64,000 nt of DNA from Acidobacteriota bacterium. GTDB taxonomy: Bacteria; Acidobacteriota; Vicinamibacteria; Vicinamibacterales; UBA2999. The DNA is taken from NCBI GenBank assembly GCA_947465645.1, contig CANIBQ010000001.1:62001-126000 (forward strand), read 5' to 3'. Positions 10,361-18,269 of this stretch are shown here, in pieces. The translations under genes were made by a program, and so were the position numbers. Below the pieces are notes generated by a model, which saw only the letters and a program-made list of their open reading frames with translations, had not been told where the DNA came from and made no database searches. Within the stretch, counting starts at the first letter, position 1. Every line of letters begins with the position of its first letter.

Positions 10361-11455
10361 ATGCTGGTCTTCCTGATGCTTGTCGGGCTCGCGCAGGCGC
10401 CGGCCCAGACCTTCTTCACCTCCGCGCTGCCGCCGGCCGAGATCCAGAACAAGCAGGCGGTCCTCGAGACGGCCGCGGGGACGATCGTCCTCGACCTGCT
10501 CGCCGACGCCGCGCCGAACCACGTCGCGCACTTCATCACCCGCGCGCGCGAGGGCGCGTACGACGGGACCGCGTTCCATCGGTTGATCGCGATGGGGATC
10601 ATCCAGGGCGGCGACCCGATTTCGAAAGATCCCGCGCAAAAGGCGAAGTATGGGACCGGTGGCCTTGGCGTGCTGCGGTTCGAGCAGAACGATCAGAAGA
10701 TGACGCGCGGGGCCGTGGCGGCCGTGCTGGTGCCGGGCCGGCGCGACAGCGGAGGGTCCCAGTTCTTCATCTGCATCACCGATCAGAACGCGCTTACCGG
10801 GCAATACACCGTCTTCGCGCGCGTCGCGGAGGGGATCAACATCGCGCAGAAGATCTCGATGGCGCCGGCCGACATGACCGTGCCCACCGAGCGGATCGAA
10901 GTCAGGACGGTCACGATCCGCGACAAGCCGGCGCCCGAGCCGGAGCCGTTCACCACCGAGACGGTGGACGACCTGTCGAAATACCGGGCGGTGATCGAGA
11001 CCTCGCTGGGTAACATGACGGCGCAGTTCTTCCCGGACCGGGCGCCCCAGACGGTGCGGAATTTCCTGCGGCTCGCGCAGTCGGGCGTGTTCGACGGGAC
11101 GGCATTCCACCGCGTGGTGAAAGGATTCGTCGCGCAGGGCGGCTTCCTGCCCTCGCGAACGGCATTGCTCGACGAGAAGCAGGAATCCTACGTGCGGCGG
11201 CTGCCGCCCGAGTTCAACGCCACCCCCCACGAGAAGGGGACGCTCTCGATGGCGCATGGGGACGACCCCGGCAGCGCGACGACATCCTTTTTCATCGTGC
11301 TGGCGCGCACGCCTGGACTCGACAAGGCGTACGCCGCGTTTGGCCGGGTGACGGAAGGTCTCGATGTCCTGGAGAAGATCGAAGCCGCGCCGGTGAACGG
11401 CGAAGCGCCGCTGACGCGCATCGAGGTGATCCGGGTCAGGCTCGTGAAACCGTAG
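10361..11455 (+). CDS. Exported two-domain cyclophilin peptidyl-prolyl isomerase
   Basis: 364 residues with a short signal sequence (MLVFLMLVGLAQAPAQ). Two cyclophilin domains lie in tandem: residues about 30-180 (GAYDGTAFHRLIAMGIIQGG, GGSQFFICI) and about 200-360 (GVFDGTAFHRVVKGFVAQGG, TSFFIVLARTPGLDKAYAAF). The second has the normal FHRV...QGG and SxFFI signatures. The first replaces several catalytic-pocket residues, for example the aromatic at the usual KHxVFG site, and may be weaker. It probably assists folding in the periplasm. It is preceded by a leaderless-type promoter and stands alone. Confidence 0.92.
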   Translation: MLVFLMLVGLAQAPAQTFFTSALPPAEIQNKQAVLETAAGTIVLDLLADAAPNHVAHFITRAREGAYDGTAFHRLIAMGIIQGGDPISKDPAQKAKYGTGGLGVLRFEQNDQKMTRGAVAAVLVPGRRDSGGSQFFICITDQNALTGQYTVFARVAEGINIAQKISMAPADMTVPTERIEVRTVTIRDKPAPEPEPFTTETVDDLSKYRAVIETSLGNMTAQFFPDRAPQTVRNFLRLAQSGVFDGTAFHRVVKGFVAQGGFLPSRTALLDEKQESYVRRLPPEFNATPHEKGTLSMAHGDDPGSATTSFFIVLARTPGLDKAYAAFGRVTEGLDVLEKIEAAPVNGEAPLTRIEVIRVRLVKP

Positions 11456-11487
11456 CGGTCCGCCCTAAGGCGCGGGCCCGAGACCGG

Positions 11488-13089
11488 CTATCGCACGGTG
11501 GGGTAAGTGATCCCGAGCTGCTCGAGGTAGGTCTTGTAGCGGGTCGGGTCGAAATAGTACTTCCGCATCCCAGGCCGGTACTGCTCCAGCACGTCCCGGT
11601 TCATCCAGGTGGGCGGGAGATCGTCGGGTCCGATCAGCGGCTGGTACTTCTGGTTCTTGGTCTGCTCCGCGAAATACTGCTTCGCTTGCTGCACCAGCTC
11701 GGGCCGCATCAACAGATCCAGGATCGTCATCGCCTGCGCGCGCGCTCCCGCGGTGGTGCCCTTGTGCGCGATCGGTGTGGCCATCGCGATCGCATTCGCC
11801 CAGTGGTGGCCCGGCAGGTTGGGGATGTTGGCGGGATAGCGGAGCGACACGGTGGGCACCGTCCACGAGATATCGCCGATATCGTCCGACCCGCCGCCGT
11901 AGTTCTGCGCCAACGGTACGTCGGGCTGGACAGCCTGGACCTTCGTTTCAAGTCCAATCTGCTCGACGTTCAGCTCCTTCTGCAGCGCCTTGGCCAGCGC
12001 GAGATCTGCGTCATCCCACCTGGGCATCCCGGCGGCTTCGATGTTCGCGCTGAGCGCCTCGGCCATCGGCTTGTTGAAGTGCTGGGGCCAGGCGGAGCCG
12101 AGCACGCGACTCGTGACCTTCGTATCCGTCATCGTCGCCGCTCCCTGGGCGATTCGGTCGGCCAGCTCGCGCATTGCCTTGATGTGTGGATAGTCGGTCT
12201 CGCGCAGGTAGTACCAGACCGCGGCCTGTTGCGGGACGACGTTGGGCTGGTCGCCGCCGTTGGTGATGACGTAGTGGGATCGCTGCGAGAGGCGAAGGTG
12301 TTCGCGCCTGAAGTTCCAGGCGATGTTCATCAGCTCCACGGCATCGAGCGCGCTGCGGCCCGTCCAGGGCTGGTTGCCTGCATGCGCGGCCGACCCCTGG
12401 AACGAGTACTCGACGCTGACGAGCCCGGTCGAATTCGCCGGGGAGCCCCACGCGGTGCGGAAGAAGTTGCTGACGTGCGTGAAGATCGCGACGTCCACAT
12501 CCTTGAAGACCCCCGCGCGGATGAAATGCGCTTTGCCGCCCAGCAACTCCTCGGCGACGCCCGGCCAGATGACCAGCGTCCCGGGAAGACGTTCGCGCTC
12601 CATGATCTTCTTCACGGCGAGCGCGGCGGTGATGTTGAGCGGGACGCCGGAGTTGTGTCCCTCGCCATGACCGGGAGCGCCCTCGGTGATCGGGTCGTGG
12701 TACGCCACGCCGGGCTTCTGCGACGCCTGCGGGATGCCGTCGATGTCTGACCCCAGCGCGATCACCGGCCGGCCCGATCCCCAGCGTGCCACCCAGCCGG
12801 TGGGGATGCCGGCGACGTTCTCCTGCACGGTGAATCCGTTTTGCCTGAGGATGCCGGTGAGATAGCGCGAGGTTTCCACCTCCTGGAATCCAAGCTCGCC
12901 AAAGCTGAACACCATGTCGATCATCTGCTGTGTGGAGTCATGCCGCGCGTCGACGTCACGGGCGGCCTCGCTCTTGAGCGCGGCCAGCCGGTTCGCAGGC
13001 GCTGGCGACTGCGCTGCCGGCGTGCCCGACATCGCCGACAGCGTGGCGACCAGGATCGCGCAGGAGGCGAGGGCACGAGTGGATGGCAT
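11488..13089 (-). CDS. Exported M20-family amidohydrolase (AbgB-like)
   Basis: About 533 residues from the ATG at 13089; the frame also has ATGs at 13113/13110 inside the dinB 3' end. The N-terminal signal peptide is MPSTRALASCAILVATLSAM. The catalytic domain shows ALGSDIDGIPQ, EGHNSGVP and PGVAEELLGGKAHF, then a dimerisation domain (FQGSAAHAGNQPWTGRSALD) and a return to the catalytic fold (YGGGSDDIGDISW, LPGHHW). These match aminobenzoyl-glutamate or peptide amidohydrolases. It probably cleaves an amide of a peptide-like nutrient in the periplasm. It lies directly downstream of dinB on the same strand, but functional linkage is unlikely. Confidence 0.9.
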   Translation of the reverse strand: MPSTRALASCAILVATLSAMSGTPAAQSPAPANRLAALKSEAARDVDARHDSTQQMIDMVFSFGELGFQEVETSRYLTGILRQNGFTVQENVAGIPTGWVARWGSGRPVIALGSDIDGIPQASQKPGVAYHDPITEGAPGHGEGHNSGVPLNITAALAVKKIMERERLPGTLVIWPGVAEELLGGKAHFIRAGVFKDVDVAIFTHVSNFFRTAWGSPANSTGLVSVEYSFQGSAAHAGNQPWTGRSALDAVELMNIAWNFRREHLRLSQRSHYVITNGGDQPNVVPQQAAVWYYLRETDYPHIKAMRELADRIAQGAATMTDTKVTSRVLGSAWPQHFNKPMAEALSANIEAAGMPRWDDADLALAKALQKELNVEQIGLETKVQAVQPDVPLAQNYGGGSDDIGDISWTVPTVSLRYPANIPNLPGHHWANAIAMATPIAHKGTTAGARAQAMTILDLLMRPELVQQAKQYFAEQTKNQKYQPLIGPDDLPPTWMNRDVLEQYRPGMRKYYFDPTRYKTYLEQLGITYPTVR

Positions 13090-13099
13090 GGCGCGCAGT

Positions 13100-14191
13100 C
13101 TACTCGACATCAAAGGGCAGCTCCACCTGCGGATCGGGCACCGTGACGACCTCCTCGGTCCCGAGATTGTGCACGCTGACGCCGAGCAGGCGGACCGCGC
13201 GGCGTCCGACGTCGGTGCGATCCAGCAGCATCACCGCCCGCTTGACGATGTTGGCTTCGTCCCGTGTCGGCTCCTCGGAGTGGCTGCGCGTGATCGTCGT
13301 GAAGTCGTGGTACCGCACCTTGATCGTCACCGTGCGCGCGTAGAGCTCGCGCCTCACGAGCCACGCGGTCGCGTCGCACGCCATCGATTCGACTTCGCGG
13401 CGAATCTGTTCGGCGTCGGTGAGGTCCTGCGCGAAGGTGTTCTCACTGCCGGACGACTTCGGCTCGTGCTCCGAGACGACCGGCCGGTCGTCCACCCCCT
13501 GGGCGAGCTGCTGCAGCCAGTCGGCGAGTGAGCCGACCGTGTCGCGCAGCATCTCGGGCGCGGCGGCGCGGACGTCCACCAGCTTCTCGATTCCCTGCGC
13601 GCGCAGCTTCCGGGCGGTCACCGGTCCCACTCCCCAGAGCGCATCCACCGGCAGCGCCTGGAGAAAGGCTTCCATCCGCTCGGGCGGGATCACGGTGAGG
13701 CCGTCGGGCTTCTGCCAGCCCGACGCAATCTTCGCGAGGAACTTGTTGGGCGCCACCCCGGCCGACGCGGTCAACCCGGTCGCCTCGCGGATCGCGTCCT
13801 TCAGCCTGCGCGCGACCGTGGTGCCGAGCGGCTCACCCCATGCGTTCTCGGTGACGTCGAGGTAGGCCTCGTCCAGCGACAGGGGTTCCACGAGCGGCGT
13901 CACGCTGCGGTAGAGCTCGAACACCTGCTGTGACACGGCCTGATATTTCTTGAAGTCGGGCCGGACGATGACCAGGGAAGGGCAGAGGCGGACCGCCCTG
14001 GCCATCGACAGAGCGGATCGGACGCCGAACGTCCGGGCCTCGTAGCTCGCCGCGGCGACGACGCCGCGCTTGTCCGGGTCTCCCCCGACCGCGACCGGCC
14101 GGCCACGCAGCGCCGGATCGTCGCGCTGCTCGACGGACGCGTAAAACGCATCCATGTCGATGTGCAAGATGCGGCGAACTGGAGTGTTCAC
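13100..14191 (-). CDS. dinB: Y-family DNA polymerase IV
   Basis: 363 residues from GTG at 14191. Catalytic carboxylates are visible in HIDMDAFYASVE (D12, D14) and SLDEAYLD (D107, E108). Helix-hairpin-helix, thumb and little-finger regions follow (LWGVGPVTARKLRAQGIEKL, KSSGSENTFAQDLTD). The C-terminus is PQVELPFDVE, where QVELPF resembles a beta-clamp-binding QxxLxLF peptide. It performs error-prone translesion synthesis. It is downstream of dut in the same direction, separated only by heptamer array D, so the two nucleotide and DNA-damage genes are probably co-transcribed. The stop overlaps alternative starts of the M20 gene. Confidence 0.96.
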   Translation of the reverse strand: MNTPVRRILHIDMDAFYASVEQRDDPALRGRPVAVGGDPDKRGVVAAASYEARTFGVRSALSMARAVRLCPSLVIVRPDFKKYQAVSQQVFELYRSVTPLVEPLSLDEAYLDVTENAWGEPLGTTVARRLKDAIREATGLTASAGVAPNKFLAKIASGWQKPDGLTVIPPERMEAFLQALPVDALWGVGPVTARKLRAQGIEKLVDVRAAAPEMLRDTVGSLADWLQQLAQGVDDRPVVSEHEPKSSGSENTFAQDLTDAEQIRREVESMACDATAWLVRRELYARTVTIKVRYHDFTTITRSHSEEPTRDEANIVKRAVMLLDRTDVGRRAVRLLGVSVHNLGTEEVVTVPDPQVELPFDVE

Positions 14192-14197
14192 GCTTCC

Positions 14198-14226
14198 GGG
14201 TTCTCGGTTCTCAGTTCCCGGTTGCT
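14198..14226. repeat. Heptamer array D (GGTTCTC) between dut and dinB
   Basis: Four 7-base units (GGTTCTC, GGTTCTC, AGTTCCC, GGTTGCT) run from just upstream of the dinB GTG into the last codons of dut. The same type of unit recurs at 51019-51060. Confidence 0.7.
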
Positions 14227-14642
14227 CCGAATCCGCCCCGGGTCACGTCGCGGATCTCGTCCACTTCCTCCCACGTCACCCGGGGCGCAGGCAGGACAAT
14301 CGCCTGGGCGAGCCGGTCGCCGCGCGTGAGGTGGACCTCGGCGGTGGTGAAATTCCGGAGCTGGATCATCACCTCGTCATTCGGGCCCGAATAGTCCGGG
14401 TCGATGACGCCGACGCCGTTGGCGACCGCAAGTCCGCGCTTGAGCGGCGTGCTGCTTCGGGCAAAAATGGCCAGGAAGTGCCCGGACGGCACCTCGATCA
14501 CGAGACCCGTCCGGACCAGCGCGATTTGCCCCGGCCCGATGGTGATATCGTGCGCCGCCGCCAGATCGAAACCGGCCGCTTCGGCGGTGCCGTATGTGGG
14601 GAGGGGAATCGTGGGATCGAGTCGTCTGATTTTGAGCCGCAT
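14211..14642 (-). CDS. dut: Deoxyuridine 5'-triphosphate nucleotidohydrolase
   Basis: 143 residues from the ATG at 14642. All five trimeric dUTPase motifs are present: AAGFDLAA, ARSS, GVIDPDYSGPNDEVMI, RGDRLAQAI and RGGFGATG. It converts dUTP to dUMP, keeping uracil out of DNA and feeding thymidylate synthesis. Its start codon overlaps that of the divergent M16 protease by two bases (CATG at 14640-14643), so each gene's upstream control lies in the other's coding sequence. No Shine-Dalgarno is visible. It leads into dinB on the same strand. Confidence 0.96.
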   Translation of the reverse strand: MRLKIRRLDPTIPLPTYGTAEAAGFDLAAAHDITIGPGQIALVRTGLVIEVPSGHFLAIFARSSTPLKRGLAVANGVGVIDPDYSGPNDEVMIQLRNFTTAEVHLTRGDRLAQAIVLPAPRVTWEEVDEIRDVTRGGFGATGN

Positions 14643-17439
14643 GAGCGCAGCATATCTGGTCCTGCTGCTGCTCGTCGCGCCTGCCGCGTCCGCGCAGGAA
14701 CTCGCCGCGCCTCTCCCGCTCAATCCAGCCATTCGCACCGGCACCCTGGCCAATGGCCTGAAGTTTTACATCCGCCCCAACAGCCTGCCCGCCAACCGTG
14801 CCACCCTGCGCCTGGTGGTGAAGGCCGGCTCGATTGACGAAGCCGACGACCAGCGCGGCCTGGCCCACCTGCTCGAGCACATGGCCTTCAACGGCTCGGA
14901 GCATTTCAAATCCGGTGAGCTGGTCACCTACCTTGAAACCATCGGCGCCCGGTTCGGGGCCGACGTCAACGCGTACACCAGCTACGACGAGACGGTCTAC
15001 ATGCTCGAGGTGCCCACCGATCGCCCGGAGATTCTCGGGCGCGGCTTCGAGGCGCTGGGCGATTTCGCCGGCAGCATCTCGCTCGACAACGCGGAGATCG
15101 ACAAGGAACGCGGCGTCGTGCTCGAGGAGTGGCGGTTGCGCCAGGGCGCCGGGACGCGGATGCAGAACGCGCAGATGGCAGGGCTGTTCGGCGAGTCGCG
15201 CTACGTCGATCGCCTGCCGATCGGGCTGCCGGAGCTGCTGAAGAGCTTTCCCGCGCAGCGGATCCGCGACTTCTATCGCGACTTCTACCGCCCCGACCGG
15301 ATGGCGGTGATCGCCGTGGGCGACATCGAGCCGGCAGCCGCCGAGGCGTTGATCCGCCAGCATTTCAGCGCGCTGGGCGCGGTGCCGCCGGCCGAACGCG
15401 TCACCTTTTCGATTCCCCGTCACGGTGACACGCGGTACGTGTCCGTCTCGGATCGCGAAGCGCAGGGGTCGTCGGTCACGGTGGTCTACAAGCGCCCGAT
15501 CACGCACTACACGACGGTCGGGGACTACCGCCGCTCGCTGGTCCGCGCGTTGATTCATTCGATCATCAACTCCCGCTTCGCCGAAATCTCCCGTCGTCCT
15601 GATGCGCCGTTCCTGCGCGCATCCTCGGGCGACGAGACGCTGGGCCGCGACGTGGAAGCATTCACCGTGTCGGCGCGCGTCAACGACGGGGCGATCGAGA
15701 AGGGGCTGAACGCGCTCATGCAGGAACTGGAGCGGGTGCGGCAGCACGGGTTTGGCCAGGCCGAGCTCGATCGTTCCAAGCTCGCCGCGATGGCGAGTTA
15801 CGAGCGTGCCTACAACGAGCGCGACAAGGGCCAGAGCGAAGGCTACGCGTCCGAGCTGGTCCGCCACTTCCTCGAAGACGAGCCGGCGCCCGGCATCGAC
15901 GTCGAGCTGGCTCTCGTGCGCAAGTACCTGCCGACGATTACCGCGGCGGAGCTGGGCGCCTTCGTGAAAACGGTCCTGGGAGACGACAACCGCGTCGTGC
16001 TCGCGGCGTCGCCGGAGAAGGCCGGCATCGCGGTGCCGACCCAGGTGAGCCTGGCCGCGGCGGTGCGCGCCGGCAGCACGGCGGCCGTGGAGCCGTGGAA
16101 GGACGCGATCTCCGGGCGCGCCCTGATGGCGAAGACGCCGGCGCCCGGCACCGTCCGGAGCCGGCGCGAGATCCCGGAGATTGGCGTCACCGTGCTCACG
16201 CTGTCCAACGGCGTGGAGGTGTGGCTCAAGCCGACCGATTTCCGCAACGACCAGGTGTCGTTTACCGCCTACGCGCGCGGTGGTACCTCGCTCGCCTCGT
16301 GCGACGACCAGCTCAACGCGTCGCTGAGCACCACGCTGGTCGGGATCGCCGGCGTCGGCGGCTTCAACCCGATCGATCTCGGGAAGCTGCTTGCCGGGCG
16401 CCTGGCGAATGCGTCCGCGTACATGTCTACCTATACCCACGGCATGTCTGGCGGCGGCACCCCGAAGGATCTCGAGACCTCGCTGCAGCTCGTGTATCTC
16501 TATTTCACCGCGCCGAACCGCGATCGCGAAGCGTTCGACCTGCTCAAGGTGCGGCTCGAAGCGGGGATCGCCAACCAGACCGAGAACCCCGGCTCCGTGT
16601 TCGGCGAGCGCGTGCGGCGCGTCAACACGATGAACCACTGCACGTCGCAGTCGACGACGCCGGAGGATCTCAAGACGCTGAGTCTCGACCGTATGGCGTC
16701 GTTCTATGACGCGCGGTTCAAGAACGCCGCCGACTTCACGTTCTTCTTCGTCGGCGCGTTCACCGTCGATCAGGTCACCCCGCTCCTGGCCACGTATCTC
16801 GGCTCGCTGCCGTCCACGGGCAGCGCTACCTCCACGGCCGGCGACCTTCGGCTGCAGTTTCCGGCCACCATCCAGCGTGAGACGGTAAACAAGGGACAGG
16901 AGCCGCGGAGCCAGACCGCGATCACGTTCTTCGCCGATACCCGCCTCGACGAGTTCGAGACGCACCGGCTGCGGGCGGCGGCGAGCGTGTTCGAGATGCG
17001 GCTGCGCGACATGCTGCGCGAGGAGCTCGGGGGGACCTACTCCGTGGGCGTCGGCTATTCCGATACGTCCCCGCAACCTGGGTATGGCACGACGACCGTG
17101 CAGTTTGGAAGCTCGCCGGAAAACGCGGACAAGCTGGGGAGCGCGGTGCTGACCGAGCTCGAGCGCCTGAAGCGCGAAGGGCCCACCGACGCGGACGTGC
17201 AGATCGTGAAGGAGACCGAGAAGCGCGAGCTCGAGACCTCGCTGAAGCAGAACGGGTTCTGGCTCAACTCGCTGCAGGCACTGCACATCCTCAAGCGCGA
17301 TCCGCTGCGCATCCTGGAGCGTGACGAGCGCACCGAATCGCTGACCAAAGAAAACATCCACGCGGCCCTGCGCAAGTACTTCCCGGAGGACCGCTATACC
17401 GTCCTCACGCTGATGCCCGAGACGCCGGCCTCCCGGTAA
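14641..17439 (+). CDS. Exported M16-family zinc metalloprotease, double-domain
   Basis: 932 residues from the ATG at 14641; the open frame continues upstream but through dut antisense, and the signal peptide MSAAYLVLLLLVAPAASAQE fixes the start. The zinc site HLLEH (76-80) and the downstream glutamate in ERGVVLEEW (about 158) make the first M16 pair active. The second half (from about residue 515, LSNGVEVWLKPTDF) lacks HxxEH and is the usual inactive clamp half. The protein is probably a periplasmic peptidase degrading peptides. Its start shares CATG with dut. Confidence 0.93.
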   Translation: MSAAYLVLLLLVAPAASAQELAAPLPLNPAIRTGTLANGLKFYIRPNSLPANRATLRLVVKAGSIDEADDQRGLAHLLEHMAFNGSEHFKSGELVTYLETIGARFGADVNAYTSYDETVYMLEVPTDRPEILGRGFEALGDFAGSISLDNAEIDKERGVVLEEWRLRQGAGTRMQNAQMAGLFGESRYVDRLPIGLPELLKSFPAQRIRDFYRDFYRPDRMAVIAVGDIEPAAAEALIRQHFSALGAVPPAERVTFSIPRHGDTRYVSVSDREAQGSSVTVVYKRPITHYTTVGDYRRSLVRALIHSIINSRFAEISRRPDAPFLRASSGDETLGRDVEAFTVSARVNDGAIEKGLNALMQELERVRQHGFGQAELDRSKLAAMASYERAYNERDKGQSEGYASELVRHFLEDEPAPGIDVELALVRKYLPTITAAELGAFVKTVLGDDNRVVLAASPEKAGIAVPTQVSLAAAVRAGSTAAVEPWKDAISGRALMAKTPAPGTVRSRREIPEIGVTVLTLSNGVEVWLKPTDFRNDQVSFTAYARGGTSLASCDDQLNASLSTTLVGIAGVGGFNPIDLGKLLAGRLANASAYMSTYTHGMSGGGTPKDLETSLQLVYLYFTAPNRDREAFDLLKVRLEAGIANQTENPGSVFGERVRRVNTMNHCTSQSTTPEDLKTLSLDRMASFYDARFKNAADFTFFFVGAFTVDQVTPLLATYLGSLPSTGSATSTAGDLRLQFPATIQRETVNKGQEPRSQTAITFFADTRLDEFETHRLRAAASVFEMRLRDMLREELGGTYSVGVGYSDTSPQPGYGTTTVQFGSSPENADKLGSAVLTELERLKREGPTDADVQIVKETEKRELETSLKQNGFWLNSLQALHILKRDPLRILERDERTESLTKENIHAALRKYFPEDRYTVLTLMPETPASR

Positions 17440-17498
17440 CACCCTGCACCTCCACGGGCCACGGAGGCACAGAGGCACGGAGAATCCGCCGTGAGGTC

Positions 17499-17546
17499 GT
17501 GGGGCGAGCCTTGTCAGGCTCGCCCGTTGAACGCGCAGCGTTCAAC
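17499..17546. repeat. Composite palindromic element, GTGGGGC family
   Basis: GGGCGAGCC-ttgtca-GGCTCGCCC is followed at once by GTTGAACGC-gca-GCGTTCAAC, giving two adjacent perfect hairpins. The first half (CC-TTGTCAGG core) recurs at 38221 and 55455. Confidence 0.85.
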
Positions 17547-17877
17547 GCCGAATTCGACAGCCGGACCGCGTGGGGGGCGCGCCGCGAGGATGCCAGCCGT
17601 CGAACCGCCGACTCCCGCCTTCGCGCTGCGCGCTTCGGCGCGCCAAGCCGCTTGTGGGAAATCGCGCTCCGACTCGCTGTCCTTCCGCTGGCGCGTTGAC
17701 TAGGAGCTGATTCGATGCGGCGTCTGTCACGCGCAATCGGACCGCCAGTAGTGATCCGGGCTTTCGGGAGCACGCGGACCGAAGTCAACGCGGAAGCCTC
17801 GCTGCGCGCGATTTCCGGATCTGTGTGTCGGCATGCTCCGACGGCGGATCGCCGTCCGGCATCCCCGCGGCTGGTGT

Positions 17878-17943
17878 GCGTAGTGCCCGGCTTCCTTGTC
17901 CGCCGAAGCCGCGCAGCGGCGAAGGTGGAAGCCGGACCGTCGG
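17878..17943. repeat. Nested REP element, copy 1
   Basis: Outer arms CCGGCTTCC/GGAAGCCGG enclose an inner hairpin CCGCCGAAGCC-gcgcag-cGGCGAAGG. About 66 bases are near-identical (one visible mismatch) to the inverted copy at 27253-27318. Confidence 0.9.
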
Positions 17944-17972
17944 TGTTCCGTTTGCCCAGAGGAGAAACCCCA

Positions 17973-18245
17973 ATGCGCAACTACGCAGGAGTCGCGTTGG
18001 CCGCGGGCGTCTTGATAGCTGTTCTGTCATTGACGGAGGCAGCCGGTCAAGGTCAGGTTGGGTTGGCTCTCGCCGGCGCGTGCCGGCATGACTACGCGTC
18101 GTCCGCGGCGGATCGCGGGAGCCGTCAGCAGGCGAGTGCCCTCCAATCGCGAAGGGGCGGTCGCGGCACCGCGGACGCGAGAGTATCAGCCGCCATCAAC
18201 GCTCCGGAAGATCGAGGATATTGCGCGAGGCGTGCAGAACGTTAG
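17973..18245 (+). CDS. Possible truncated exported protein
   Basis: 90 residues if real. The start is well formed: AGAGGAG about 7-8 bases before ATG, and MRNYAGVALAAGVLIAVLSL followed by TEAAGQGQ looks like a signal peptide with cleavage site. After residue 30 the sequence becomes compositionally odd (Arg/Ala-rich) with no recognisable fold. This suggests that only the 5' end of a former gene remains, the rest being lost or frame-shifted. It could also be a false frame in GC-rich DNA. Confidence 0.3.
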   Translation: MRNYAGVALAAGVLIAVLSLTEAAGQGQVGLALAGACRHDYASSAADRGSRQQASALQSRRGGRGTADARVSAAINAPEDRGYCARRAER

Positions 18246-18269
18246 TAAACGCTGCGGCGTTTTCCAGGA

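Larger units (their letters stand above)
17440..18269. other. 830-bp repeat-rich intergenic region before the kinase
   Basis: No convincing full-length gene. It holds a GTGGGGC-type palindrome (17499-17546), a CGCCTTCGC..GCTTCGGCG hairpin (17617-17640), a nested REP element (17878-17943) and a short exported-protein-like frame (17973-18245). Codon-position bias is irregular, as expected for decayed sequence. Confidence 0.7.

Noticed and set aside
14377..17478. 1033-residue minus-strand frame antisense to the M16 protease
   Set aside because: No motif, compositionally a shadow; the sense frame has a signal peptide and HLLEH.
17440..18269. tRNA or other known RNA in the gap before the kinase
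   Set aside because: The hairpins there belong to repeat families found elsewhere; no cloverleaf or TTC-arm sequence was found.
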